This document shows, in pieces, positions 1 through 6,855 of a stretch of 9,884 nt of DNA. The position numbers and the translations under genes were made by a program. Location of the stretch: the NCBI GenBank assembly GCA_902488815.1, contig CABTXP010000042.1:1-9884 (forward strand), in the 5' to 3' direction. The notes beneath the pieces are model-generated. The model ran no database searches, was not told the origin of the DNA, and saw nothing but the letters and a program-made list of their open reading frames with translations. Origin of the DNA: an uncultured Eubacteriales bacterium. GTDB taxonomy: Bacteria; Bacillota; Clostridia; Tissierellales; Peptoniphilaceae. The stretch's first letter is position 1. Each line of letters opens with the position of its first letter.

Positions 1-19
1 GGATCAAACTCTCGATTTA
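1..19 (-). rRNA. rrs: 16S ribosomal RNA, 5' end only (partial)
   Basis: Read on the minus strand, positions 12 to 1 give AGAGTTTGATCC, the universally conserved start of bacterial 16S rRNA (target of the classic 27F primer). By alignment with the E. coli 5' end, where this block starts at nucleotide 8, the mature end should lie about 7 nt upstream, near position 19; the exact nucleotide is an estimate. The rest of the gene lies beyond the left edge. Two promoters upstream on the same strand support the call. The cut inside a multicopy rRNA gene suggests that the window edge is also a contig edge. Confidence 0.9.
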
Positions 20-150
20 AATTTTGAGTTTGCTTAGCTCTTCGTCTTTCACTGACTTTTTCCGCTTTGCTTTGTTTCGCTTGTGCTTCTTTTGAAGTCT
101 TTTTTTCCTTACACTATTTAATTTTCATGGTGTGCTGTTTTTGCAACAGC
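20..150 (-). other. rRNA operon leader (pre-16S 5' region)
   Basis: This transcribed spacer lies between the downstream rRNA promoter and the 16S 5' end. It encodes no protein and is A/G-rich in the transcript. It begins with a hairpin at 134-150 (6-bp stem GCTGTT/AACAGC, 5-nt loop), which falls at or within a base of the predicted start of the shorter transcript. A smaller hairpin (CTTC/GAAG, 4-nt loop) is at 86-97. Leaders of this kind normally supply the 5' strand of the RNase III processing stem and an antitermination boxA. I could not identify a convincing boxA, and the partner strand of the processing stem lies outside the window. Confidence 0.75.
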
Positions 151-156
151 TCTAAT

Positions 157-185
157 AGTATATATCCTTAAAAACTTTTTGTCAA
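157..185 (-). promoter_or_regulatory. rRNA promoter P2 (16S-proximal), sigma-A type
   Basis: On the minus strand a perfect -35 TTGACA (185-180) is followed by an exact 17-bp spacer and a -10 TATACT (162-157), one mismatch from consensus. The predicted start is near 150. The stretch just upstream (about 187-214) is almost pure A/T with A-tracts and looks like an UP element. It is one of two tandem copies; tandem promoters are usual for rRNA operons in Firmicutes. Confidence 0.9.
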
Positions 186-242
186 GAACTTTTTTATATT
201 TTTAAAATATTTTTTGTCCTCGGTTCTTAAGGAACTTTCATT

Positions 243-271
243 AGTATAAATACCTTTATATCTTTTGTCAA
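243..271 (-). promoter_or_regulatory. rRNA promoter P1 (16S-distal), sigma-A type
   Basis: On the minus strand -35 TTGACA (271-266), a 17-bp spacer and -10 TATACT (248-243) match the other rRNA promoter exactly in both hexamers and in spacing, 86 bp further from the 16S gene. An A-tract-rich stretch (about 272-300) lies upstream. The predicted start is near 236. The block AAAAAAGT just before the -35 region also occurs at the other promoter, so the two look like copies of one promoter cassette. Confidence 0.9.
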
Positions 272-354
272 ATACTTTTTTACATATTTTTTTCATTTGT
301 GCTAACTTTTACCATTTAATGTCAGGGCTTTGTTTTTGTTGTTTTTCTTCACAT

Positions 355-375
355 AAAAAAAGGGCTTTCGCCCTT
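355..375 (-). terminator. Rho-independent terminator after the DegV gene
   Basis: The minus-strand transcript forms a 6-bp stem (AAGGGC/GCCCTT) closed by a GAAA (GNRA) loop and followed directly by a run of U. It starts about 12 nt after the DegV stop codon. It should stop read-through from protein genes into the rRNA promoters. Confidence 0.9.
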
Positions 376-387
376 ATTTGTTTTTAT

Positions 388-1278
388 TTATTTATTCAGT
401 ACTTCTTTTATATGTGCCGGGATTTCTTTTGCCAAGTATCCGACGCCTATCATGGATTCTCCTACATGGGCTGCGATGCCGCAGTTTATTCTGCTTCTTT
501 TTATTTTTGCCGTAGGTTCTTCCTTTAATATTGCTTCTTCTATTGTATCCGCCATTTCAAAGGCGTTGCCTATTACGAGGGTTACGAGTTCGTCTTTAAA
601 TAGGTCCCCGTGTTTTTCTTTTTTCATTATTTCAATTAATTTCTTTGCCGAATTTTTGTTGCCTCTTGCTGTGGCAAATGGTTCTAATTTTCCTTCTTTT
701 GAAAAACCTATTATGGGCTTTATGTTCATGAGCTTTCCTGCGGTGAAGGAAAGTTTTGATACTCTGCCGCCGTTATACAGGTGCTGCATGTCGAGTATAT
801 TCATCATGGATCTGGTTTCTTCTACCAGGAAGTCTGCAAATTCAGAGAGCATTTCAAAGTCCATGTCTTTTTTTACTGCTTCTATTAAATAGTAAAGCAT
901 CAGTCCCTGTCCGGCGCTTCCGTTTTTTGTATCTACTATTTTACATTTGCTTCCTTTCAGGTCTACTTCATTTAATGCCATTTGAGCACATTCGTATTCG
1001 CTACTTATGCCGCTTGATAGTGAAATGTAAAGTATGTCTCGTCCTTCCCCTACAGCTTCTTCGAAATATTGTTTTTGTGTTGCAAGCGACGGGTGAGATG
1101 TCTTATATAATCTTCCCGCTCTTTGATCTTCAAAGAGGGTGTCTCTGTCTATGTCTACTTGGTCCCTGTATTCTTTGTCTCCTTGTACTACTATCATCGG
1201 AACCCACTTTACATTATTTTCGTCTAAGAATGTTACATCAACGTCGCAACTTGTTCCTGTAATTAGTTGGGTTGTCAT
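388..1278 (-). CDS. DegV/FakB-family fatty-acid-binding protein
   Basis: This 296-residue protein has the normal full length of the DegV family. Family members bind a long-chain fatty acid, and some (FakB) present it to the kinase FakA for phosphorylation and entry into phospholipid synthesis. Visible signatures are the TS pair at residues 60-61 (KTSHPS), the SSG loop at 88-90 (ISLSSGISSEY), the GGR motif at 170-172 (LYNGGRVSK), and the C-terminal H271-V-G stretch; in FakB the equivalents line the fatty-acid carboxylate site. The usual N-terminal TDS motif reads ITGTSCDV here, a divergence. The ATG start has AAGGAG (1285-1290) at good spacing. The gene stands alone, between a terminator on each side, next to the rRNA operon. 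No FakA-like kinase is in the window, so the Fak role is inferred from family only. Confidence 0.93.
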   Translation of the reverse strand: MTTQLITGTSCDVDVTFLDENNVKWVPMIVVQGDKEYRDQVDIDRDTLFEDQRAGRLYKTSHPSLATQKQYFEEAVGEGRDILYISLSSGISSEYECAQMALNEVDLKGSKCKIVDTKNGSAGQGLMLYYLIEAVKKDMDFEMLSEFADFLVEETRSMMNILDMQHLYNGGRVSKLSFTAGKLMNIKPIIGFSKEGKLEPFATARGNKNSAKKLIEIMKKEKHGDLFKDELVTLVIGNAFEMADTIEEAILKEEPTAKIKRSRINCGIAAHVGESMIGVGYLAKEIPAHIKEVLNK

Positions 1279-1306
1279 TTTTTTCTCCTTTATATATGTT
1301 AATGCT

Positions 1307-1335
1307 ATTTAACTACATATTTGTTTTTTTGACAA
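1307..1335 (-). promoter_or_regulatory. Candidate promoter of the DegV gene
   Basis: On the minus strand TTGTCA (1335-1330) and TTAAAT (1312-1307) are separated by 17 bp, ahead of a leader of about 22 nt to the ATG. A promoter is expected here because the preceding transcription unit ends in a strong terminator at 1355-1372. The -10 matches consensus at only four of six positions, so the exact elements are uncertain. Confidence 0.42.
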
Positions 1336-1349
1336 GTTCTCTTAGTTAT

Positions 1350-1372
1350 AAAAAAACTGCCCGAAGGCAGTT
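1350..1372 (-). terminator. Rho-independent terminator of the eight-gene operon
   Basis: On the minus strand a 7-bp perfect stem (AACTGCC/GGCAGTT) is capped by the very stable UUCG tetraloop and followed by a U-run. It begins about 8 nt after the nitroreductase stop codon and marks the 3' end of the long leftward operon. Confidence 0.92.
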
Positions 1373-1379
1373 GTGATTG

Positions 1380-2120
1380 TTAAATTTTTAAGTCGAAACC
1401 TTGGTCTCTTATTACTTTTAAGATTTGGTCTCTTTCGAAAACTCTCTTTCCATACTTGCTTACTATCTGGTCCGAGAAGCAGTCGCTTCTTCTGCCTTCG
1501 TCTCTCGTGTCGTAGTAGGTAGTCATCTCCTCGTCATAGTCTTTGATTTTTGCCATGTAGTTTTCTTCTACCTTATATGTGTCTTCAAAGAATTTTAAGT
1601 CAATGGACATACGAGGTTTAATTTGAGGTTTTTGGTTCGGATAGCCGAAGCCTACTCCCACTACCGGGAAGGCTCCCTTGGGTAGCTTTAATATTTTTGA
1701 AAGCTTTCCGTAGTCGTTTACTACCGAACCGAAGTAGACACATCCAAGGCCTAACTCTTCCGCCGCTACTGTAAGTTGTTGTGCCGCTATCATTGCATCT
1801 GAAAAGCCGTGGATAAATCTGTCCATGTCAAGGCCTTTTGCTTCCCCCGACTTTTCTTTCATTATCTCCATATTTCTGTGAAGGTCCGCCACAAATATCC
1901 AAAGCTCGGGGCATCTCACCAAGTATTCCTGCTTTGATATATCTAAAATTTCTCTTCTTACGCCTTCGTCTTTTACACTTATTATGCTGTAGGCTTGCAT
2001 ACCCATCCATGTGGGGGCTCTGTTTACTACGCTTTTAAGTGTGGCGATTACTTCCTTGGGTACTTCGTCCTTTGTAAATTCTCTTATAGTTCTGTGGTCT
2101 AACATTTTTTCAATACTCAT
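1380..2120 (-). CDS. NfsA/FRP-type NAD(P)H-dependent nitroreductase/flavin reductase
   Basis: This 246-residue protein fits the length of the NfsA/FRP subgroup of FMN-dependent nitroreductases, which reduce nitroaromatics, quinones or free flavin in two-electron steps using NAD(P)H. The FMN-binding N terminus HRTIREF is at residues 9-15, followed by the RAPTWMGMQ segment (34-42, equivalent to the usual AP(T/S)xxNxQ), the helix with DAMIAAQ (108-114), GLGCVYFG (124-131), and GFGYPNQKP near 157-165. The C-terminal extension with YYDTR (202-206) is typical of NfsA-like members. The native substrate cannot be told from sequence. The ATG is preceded by GAGGTGA (2125-2131). The gene starts 12 nt after the lrgB stop and is the last of the operon, just before the terminator. 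Confidence 0.92.
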   Translation of the reverse strand: MSIEKMLDHRTIREFTKDEVPKEVIATLKSVVNRAPTWMGMQAYSIISVKDEGVRREILDISKQEYLVRCPELWIFVADLHRNMEIMKEKSGEAKGLDMDRFIHGFSDAMIAAQQLTVAAEELGLGCVYFGSVVNDYGKLSKILKLPKGAFPVVGVGFGYPNQKPQIKPRMSIDLKFFEDTYKVEENYMAKIKDYDEEMTTYYDTRDEGRRSDCFSDQIVSKYGKRVFERDQILKVIRDQGFDLKI

Positions 2121-2132
2121 TCTCTCACCTCA

Positions 2133-2816
2133 TTATATAAAAAACGGTATGATTACTGCCGTTATAAGTCCCGCCACTCCTATGGCAAGGGAACTCATAG
2201 CTCCTTCTTCTTCTCCTATTTCCATGGCCTTACTTGTTCCGAAAACGTGGGACGATGTGCCTAAGGCAAGTCCTTTAGCCGTGGGCTCTTTAATTTTTGC
2301 AATTTTTAAAATGTGTTCGCCGAAAATATTTCCTAAGTTTCCTACTATTATAATTGATGCCGTGGTTATGGGGACATAGCCGCCGATGTTTTTGGAAATT
2401 TCCGTGCCGATTGCCATGGTTGTGGATCTGGGGATAAGGGAATAAAAAAGTCCCTTGTCAATTCCGAAGGCCTTTGACAAAAGTACAACGGTTAAAAGTC
2501 CTACGGCGCTTCCCACAGTTATTCCTATTATTATTGGAAGGGCGTGCTTTTTAAGTCTGTCCACTTGCTTGTAAAGGCTTACTGAGAGAGCCACTGTTGA
2601 AGGCCCCAAGAAGTATGCCCAAATACTTGCCCCTCTGTCGTATTGTTCCACGGGAATTTTAAATACTACCAAAAATCCGATTAAAAATACGAGCACCATG
2701 ACCATTGGATTAAATGCCAATATGTTTTTCTCTTTAAAATATTTGTAAATAAAAACGTAGGCGAAAAGTGTTATAAAAAATCCGAAGAGGTTGTTGTCAA
2801 AAAGTATGTCTTTCAT
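2133..2816 (-). CDS. lrgB: LrgB/CidB-family membrane protein
   Basis: This 227-residue polytopic membrane protein is the partner of LrgA. LrgAB/CidAB systems were described as antiholin/holin-like modulators of murein hydrolase activity; in several bacteria homologues move small organic acids such as pyruvate or glycolate. Family hallmarks are FLGPSTVALSVSLYKQ (69-84), GSAVG (102-106), SLIPRSTTMAIG (126-137), a GG followed by TTASIII (145-157), and the C-terminal GLALGTSSHVFGTSKAMEIG (182-201) and EEGAMSSLA (203-211). The usual PKSVTTPIA loop reads PRSTTMAIG, a noticeable change in a normally conserved segment. The ATG overlaps the end of lrgA by 20 nt and has a GGGGAGGA site (2821-2827) inside lrgA, suggesting coupled translation. 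No LytSR-type regulator is nearby. Confidence 0.95.
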   Translation of the reverse strand: MKDILFDNNLFGFFITLFAYVFIYKYFKEKNILAFNPMVMVLVFLIGFLVVFKIPVEQYDRGASIWAYFLGPSTVALSVSLYKQVDRLKKHALPIIIGITVGSAVGLLTVVLLSKAFGIDKGLFYSLIPRSTTMAIGTEISKNIGGYVPITTASIIIVGNLGNIFGEHILKIAKIKEPTAKGLALGTSSHVFGTSKAMEIGEEEGAMSSLAIGVAGLITAVIIPFFI

Positions 2817-3165
2817 TTTTCCTCCCCATTTTTATTAAAAACTCAACTACATATCCTGTCACAAGCATGGTCACCAAGGTTGCGACAATTAATATTACCA
2901 ATATGGGAACTATGTTTGAAAAAAGTTCGTCCTTTACGGCAATTAGCTTAACCCCTCCCGGGATAAATGTAAGCATCATATTTGCCACAATAAAATTTGC
3001 ACTGACCTCTACATCGGATAGTTTTACTACCTTTGTGAGAAGTAAAATTAAAAGTATCGCCATGCCGATTACCGCCCCGGGGGCAATAAGGTGCAGGGAC
3101 TTTTGAAGTATGTCTCCAAGGTAGAAGCAAAGCATTAATATAAAAAATCCTTTTAGCTCTTTCAA
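2797..3165 (-). CDS. lrgA: LrgA/CidA-family holin-like membrane protein
   Basis: This 122-residue protein has four predicted hydrophobic segments (about 6-24, 28-46, 56-76 and 84-110) and a basic C-terminal tail (KMGRKNERH). The family signature IAPGAVIGMAILLILLL (27-43) and the FIPGGV loop (67-72, usually FFVPAGVG) identify LrgA/CidA. It precedes and overlaps lrgB, the standard pair order. The start is TTG, chosen because it has a strong AAGGAGAGG site at the right distance, gives the normal family N terminus, and shares bases with the TGA of the upstream PAP2 gene (TTGA overlap). The next ATG, at codon 11, would remove half of the first membrane segment. Confidence 0.93.
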   Translation of the reverse strand: MKELKGFFILMLCFYLGDILQKSLHLIAPGAVIGMAILLILLLTKVVKLSDVEVSANFIVANMMLTFIPGGVKLIAVKDELFSNIVPILVILIVATLVTMLVTGYVVEFLIKMGRKNERHTF

Positions 3166-3677
3166 TTTACCTCTCCTTTGTAGAAATGATTTACTATTTT
3201 ATTTGCCAATATTGCAAAGACTATACCGAGTATAAGTCCTGCAAGTACATCTGTGGGGTAGTGAACAAACAGGTAGAGCCTTGATATGCCCATTAAAATT
3301 GCAAGGGCAAACCAAACCGCCGCCCAATTTTTGTTCTCATACCATAGGGATGCTGCAAATGCCGATGCGGCATAGGAGTGTCCCGAGGGGAAGGAGTAGT
3401 CCTTCAGGTGCTTCACAAGTATGTCCACGTCCCTTCCCCAATAAGGCCTCGCCCTTGCCACCAATGGTTTTAAAATTATATTTCCAACTATTAAAGATAT
3501 TAAAAGGGCAATTAAAACTCTAAGTCCTGTCTTGCGAGTCTTTTTATTAATAAGAAGGATAAGGCCCATGACTATAAAAAACCAGCCGCCATTTCCCAAA
3601 AATGTAAAATATTTAAAAAAGTTGTCCAAAAAAGGCGTGCGCAATGTTTGGATCTGTTCTAAAATTCTAAGCTCCAT
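3162..3677 (-). CDS. PAP2-family membrane phosphatase (lipid phosphate phosphatase type)
   Basis: This 171-residue integral membrane protein carries the complete acid phosphatase/PAP2 catalytic signature: KX6RP at 70-78 (K70, R77, P78), PSGH at 97-100, and SRX5H ending in H139 within SRLYLFVHYPTD (132-143). H139 would be the nucleophile and H100 the general acid. The N-terminal DNFFKYFTFLGNG and a WY segment after PSGH resemble BcrC/YodM-like members that hydrolyse undecaprenyl pyrophosphate or phosphatidylglycerol phosphate; which lipid is used cannot be settled here. The start codon overlaps the end of the aminotransferase gene by 11 nt, with a GGAG site inside that gene, and its own stop overlaps the lrgA start. 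Context suggests an envelope function. Confidence 0.95.
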   Translation of the reverse strand: MELRILEQIQTLRTPFLDNFFKYFTFLGNGGWFFIVMGLILLINKKTRKTGLRVLIALLISLIVGNIILKPLVARARPYWGRDVDILVKHLKDYSFPSGHSYAASAFAASLWYENKNWAAVWFALAILMGISRLYLFVHYPTDVLAGLILGIVFAILANKIVNHFYKGEVN

Positions 3678-4866
3678 GTATCTCCAAATACTTTCTAAGT
3701 CCTAAATTTAAAATATTTACCGCCTTTTTAATGTCAGAAGTATTAAGGACAAAGGCAAGTCTTAATTTGCTCCTACCCATTTCAGGGTCTTTGTAAAAAC
3801 CTGTCCCCGGTGCCACCATTGTAGTCTCTCCATCCACATCAAAATCTGTGAGAAGCCACTTGGCAAAGTCCATTGTGTCCTTCAAAGGAAATTCAGGCAA
3901 AGTGTAAAAGGCTCCCTTGGATTTTTCCACCTTCACTCCCGGAATTTTTTTAAGCTCTTCGTAAATACAGTTTCTGCGTCTTTCATACTCTTCGTTTACT
4001 TTCTTAAAATACGAGGGATCTACTTTGTAAAGTTCCGTTGCGCCGATTTGGTCCAATGTAGAGACTGAAAGTCTGCCGTTACAAAGTTTATTTACAGCTT
4101 CAAGAACTTCTTTGTTTTTTGAAGAGAGAGATCCTATTCTTGCACCGCAGGCTGAAAATCTTTTGGATATTGAATCTAAAAGTATGAGTCTGTCCTCAAT
4201 GCCTTCAACTTGTGCAAAGCTGAAAAACTTTTCTTTGTCATAGACAAATTCTCTATAGACTTCATCCGCAATTATAAACATATCTTTTTCTATTGCAATT
4301 TCACAGATGAGTTCAATTTCTTCTTTAGTAAAGACCGCTCCTGTGGGGTTGCCCGGGTTTGAAAATAAAAAGGCTCTGCTCTTATCCGTAATGACAGATT
4401 CGATTTCAGATTTTGAGGGCAGTCTGTAGCCGTTTTCCACATAGGTTTCAAAGGTCTTTACCTTTACTCCTACAAGGTCGAAGTAAGTTTGGTAGTTGGA
4501 GTAGTATGGGTCACAAGTTATAACTTCATCTCCCACGTCAACACATGCTATTAAAGCAAATTCCAAAGCCTCAGACGCTCCCTGTGTTACAAAAATTTCG
4601 TTCTTTGAAAAGTCCACGCCTACATTTTTGTAGTAGTTACTTGTTGCAATGCGCAGAGATTCAATGCCCCTTGAAGGAGCATAGCGCAGTGTGGGCTCGC
4701 TGTACTTTGCCACCGCTTCAAAAAATACCTCCGGCGTATAGACGTCCGGCGCTCCGATATTTAAATGATAAATCTTCTTTCCTTTTTTCTCAGCTTCTTC
4801 CGCATAGGGAGTAAGCATTCTGATGGCGGAGAACTCCAATTTTTCTCCACGTCTTGATATATTCAT
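3667..4866 (-). CDS. Class I/II PLP-dependent aminotransferase (AspC-like)
   Basis: This 399-residue fold-type I aminotransferase transfers an amino group between an amino acid and a 2-oxo acid using pyridoxal phosphate. Visible residues are the cofactor-phosphate region QGASEALEF (95-103), NPGNPTG (170-176), D201 and Y204 in IADEVYREF, the Schiff-base lysine K235 in SISKRFSACGARIG, R243, and the substrate-carboxylate arginine near 369 (SKLRLAFV). The subgroup resembles aspartate/aromatic aminotransferases, but substrate cannot be assigned. The ATG is preceded by a weak site (GGAAGTGA). The 29-bp gap after the DnaC-like gene is the largest inside the operon. The 3' end overlaps the PAP2 gene. 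Confidence 0.95.
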   Translation of the reverse strand: MNISRRGEKLEFSAIRMLTPYAEEAEKKGKKIYHLNIGAPDVYTPEVFFEAVAKYSEPTLRYAPSRGIESLRIATSNYYKNVGVDFSKNEIFVTQGASEALEFALIACVDVGDEVITCDPYYSNYQTYFDLVGVKVKTFETYVENGYRLPSKSEIESVITDKSRAFLFSNPGNPTGAVFTKEEIELICEIAIEKDMFIIADEVYREFVYDKEKFFSFAQVEGIEDRLILLDSISKRFSACGARIGSLSSKNKEVLEAVNKLCNGRLSVSTLDQIGATELYKVDPSYFKKVNEEYERRRNCIYEELKKIPGVKVEKSKGAFYTLPEFPLKDTMDFAKWLLTDFDVDGETTMVAPGTGFYKDPEMGRSKLRLAFVLNTSDIKKAVNILNLGLRKYLEIHGA

Positions 4867-4895
4867 CTCTTCACTTCCAATTACATAAATTAAAT

Positions 4896-5867
4896 TTACA
4901 ACCTTATGCGCAAGTCGTCGCCGATAAATTTTAAAATTGTAAATTTTTGATACACTCTAGAAAAAACTCTGTCCGTATATGTGTCCGACAATTCTTTTTG
5001 ATTTAAATTCGTCGAAATTAAAGTCTTCTTGCCCCTTATAATGCGGGAATTTATGAGATTAAAAATTTCCGAATTGGTAAAGGAATTGGGGACTTCAATG
5101 CCAAGGTCGTCTACTATTAAGAGCTCGGCGTTGTATAAAAGGTCCCTTGCATAAATTAAATCAGCCGTCTTTTCCTTGGAAAATTTAAGCTCTTCCAACG
5201 TCCTCAGCATGTCGTAGGCCGTAATATACATTACCTGTACGTTCTTTTCCATTAAGTCCTTTGCAATGCAGTTTAGTAAAAAAGTCTTGCCCAGGCCGGG
5301 CTTGCCGTAAAACAAAAGATTCATGTCGTTTTGTTCTTCAAAAGTCGATATAAATCTCTTTGCAAATTTTAAAATAGTTTCCATGTTCTCTCGCGGACTT
5401 ATGCCCTCGCCGGGACATACCTCCTTTGAAAAAACTTCTATATTAAATGTAGAAAAATTTTCTCTTTCAACTAAGTAGGAGATGCCGCTTCTTGCAAAAA
5501 GTCTTTCCGTCAGTTTTTTGTTAAAGCATTGGCATCTTTCTTCCCCAACGTAGCCCGTGTCTTTGCAAATATCACATTGGTACTTGTAGGTCAAATAGTC
5601 CTTGTCGTAGCCGTGAGACGTTAAAAGCTTTTCTTTTTTCCTCTCAAGCGCCGCAAGTTCCGTCGAAAACTTTTCATTTCCGCCCTCGGGGTTTTTAATG
5701 CGGGCTATAGCTTCTTCCGAGGCAAGGAGTTTGATTTTGTTTTCCAAGTCAAAATATTCAGGAATTTTTTCTTCCACTTCAATTTCCCGCTCCGTGAGCT
5801 CCCTCTCTCTTACTGTCTTCAGCCTTTCATATTCATTTAACACATCTCTATAAATGTCACTGTTCAT
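4896..5867 (-). CDS. DnaC/DnaI-like AAA+ helicase-loader ATPase
   Basis: This 323-residue protein is built like the clostridial DnaC/DnaI group: an N-terminal charged coiled-coil-like segment (about 10-85), a four-cysteine cluster C98-x2-C101 and C112-x-C114 likely to bind zinc, then an AAA+ domain. The Walker A motif is GKPGLGKT (188-195), Walker B is LLIVDDLG (249-256), sensor 1 lies in ISTN (284-287), and the arginine-finger region is DRVFSR (299-304). Such proteins load the replicative helicase DnaB/DnaC onto DNA with a DnaD-type partner. The gene overlaps the DnaD-domain gene by 11 nt with a GAGGAAG site inside it, so the pair is very likely co-translated. An IstB-like transposition ATPase is the alternative; the N-terminal cysteine cluster and DnaD neighbour argue against it. 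Confidence 0.93.
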   Translation of the reverse strand: MNSDIYRDVLNEYERLKTVRERELTEREIEVEEKIPEYFDLENKIKLLASEEAIARIKNPEGGNEKFSTELAALERKKEKLLTSHGYDKDYLTYKYQCDICKDTGYVGEERCQCFNKKLTERLFARSGISYLVERENFSTFNIEVFSKEVCPGEGISPRENMETILKFAKRFISTFEEQNDMNLLFYGKPGLGKTFLLNCIAKDLMEKNVQVMYITAYDMLRTLEELKFSKEKTADLIYARDLLYNAELLIVDDLGIEVPNSFTNSEIFNLINSRIIRGKKTLISTNLNQKELSDTYTDRVFSRVYQKFTILKFIGDDLRIRL

Positions 5868-6855
5868 TGTCTTCCTCTAACTCTCTAAGCTGAGCCTCTC
5901 TCTTTTTCTTCGCCATCTCTTCCATCTCCGCTGTGGTCAAAGTGTCGGTATGGCCTTCAAAGTTGTGAAACTTCGTCGGTTTTTTCTTAGGCTCAGGCTT
6001 TGTGTCTAAAAGTTCTATGTCTCTTACCTTGGTCACGCCTTTTTTGTGCCATGAAGTGAGTATTTTGTCAAAGTAACTCAGGTTCGGATTTTGAATATTT
6101 ACAACTTTTTTTAAAGCTTCCTTTACCACGTCCATGGAAAAGCCGTAAATGTCAAACCACTTGTTTATCAATTCAAAGTCCATGTCGTTATATGGCTTTT
6201 GATTTAAGCCTATAGTCCTCATGACTTCGTTGTATCTGTAGTATTTTTCGTCGTGAAGTCTGAAGGACTCTTCCACCTGTTCAATGGTTCTAATGTTTTT
6301 GTCCGACCAGTCTCTCACAATTTTTTCCACATAGTTAAGTCTGTAGACGTTCTTTCTCTCTCCGGCATACTTAAAGGCCTCTAAAATAATTTGAGGAGGC
6401 ATGTTGTAGATCTCAATCCACTTTGCAATGTCCTGTTTTTGCATGGGGGAAATAGATTTTCGCATGAAAAATTCCGCCTTGGAAAGCATCTCCGCAATTA
6501 TGGGGCTTGTCATAGTTTCCACAATTGAGTCCTTGCTTTCGGTCTTGGGATAGTAGACGTTTTCGATAAAGAGCTTCTTAAGATCCAAGAACTCTACCTC
6601 GTCTTTTTCTATTCTCACAATGCCCATGTCTTGCCAGTAGTCCCAGGCTCTCACCACGTCGGACTCGATTATGCCCAAAAGGTCGGCAATGATTTCATTT
6701 GAGACTTCTCTTCCTTCCCAAGCACGGCGAAGAGCAAGTATGTAAATTTTTACAAAATTGCCGTCGGCGGAAGGCATAAAGCTGTCTATAAATATATTTT
6801 CTACGGCGGTAAAGCCTAAGTTGTGATTAAAATCTCTTTCCAATTTAATATTCAT
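5857..6855 (-). CDS. dnaD: DnaD-domain replication initiation/restart protein
   Basis: This 332-residue protein has an N-terminal winged-helix-like region (about 15-95: LGFTAVENIFIDSFMPSADG, then a segment ending WDYWQDMGIVRIE) and two DnaD/DnaB2 (DDBH2) domains. Each carboxy-terminal domain ends in the family motif: YVEKIVRDWSDKNI (175-188) and YFDKILTSWHKKGV (261-274). The tail (about 287-332) is rich in Lys and Glu and probably flexible. DnaD proteins bind and remodel DNA and recruit the helicase loader. A duplicated DDBH2 module is typical of clostridial forms, while B. subtilis DnaD has one. The ATG overlaps the GNAT stop as ATGA, and the 3' end overlaps the helicase-loader gene. Confidence 0.94.
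   Translation of the reverse strand: MNIKLERDFNHNLGFTAVENIFIDSFMPSADGNFVKIYILALRRAWEGREVSNEIIADLLGIIESDVVRAWDYWQDMGIVRIEKDEVEFLDLKKLFIENVYYPKTESKDSIVETMTSPIIAEMLSKAEFFMRKSISPMQKQDIAKWIEIYNMPPQIILEAFKYAGERKNVYRLNYVEKIVRDWSDKNIRTIEQVEESFRLHDEKYYRYNEVMRTIGLNQKPYNDMDFELINKWFDIYGFSMDVVKEALKKVVNIQNPNLSYFDKILTSWHKKGVTKVRDIELLDTKPEPKKKPTKFHNFEGHTDTLTTAEMEEMAKKKREAQLRELEEDNEQ

Noticed and set aside
265..528. Open frame of 87 codons on the plus strand
   Set aside because: It starts within an rRNA promoter, runs through the DegV terminator and into the DegV gene on the other strand; composition is Phe/Tyr/Cys-heavy as expected from T-rich noncoding DNA.
452..1262. Plus-strand open frames opposite the DegV gene
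   Set aside because: They are antisense shadows of a complete, well-conserved DegV gene, without ribosome binding sites or recognisable domains.
1329..1334. Plus-strand TTGACA in the DegV upstream region
   Set aside because: No -10 element lies 16-18 bp downstream, and no rightward gene follows.
4896..5867. IstB-like ATPase of an insertion sequence
   Set aside because: No transposase partner or terminal repeats; the cysteine cluster and DnaD neighbour fit a helicase loader.
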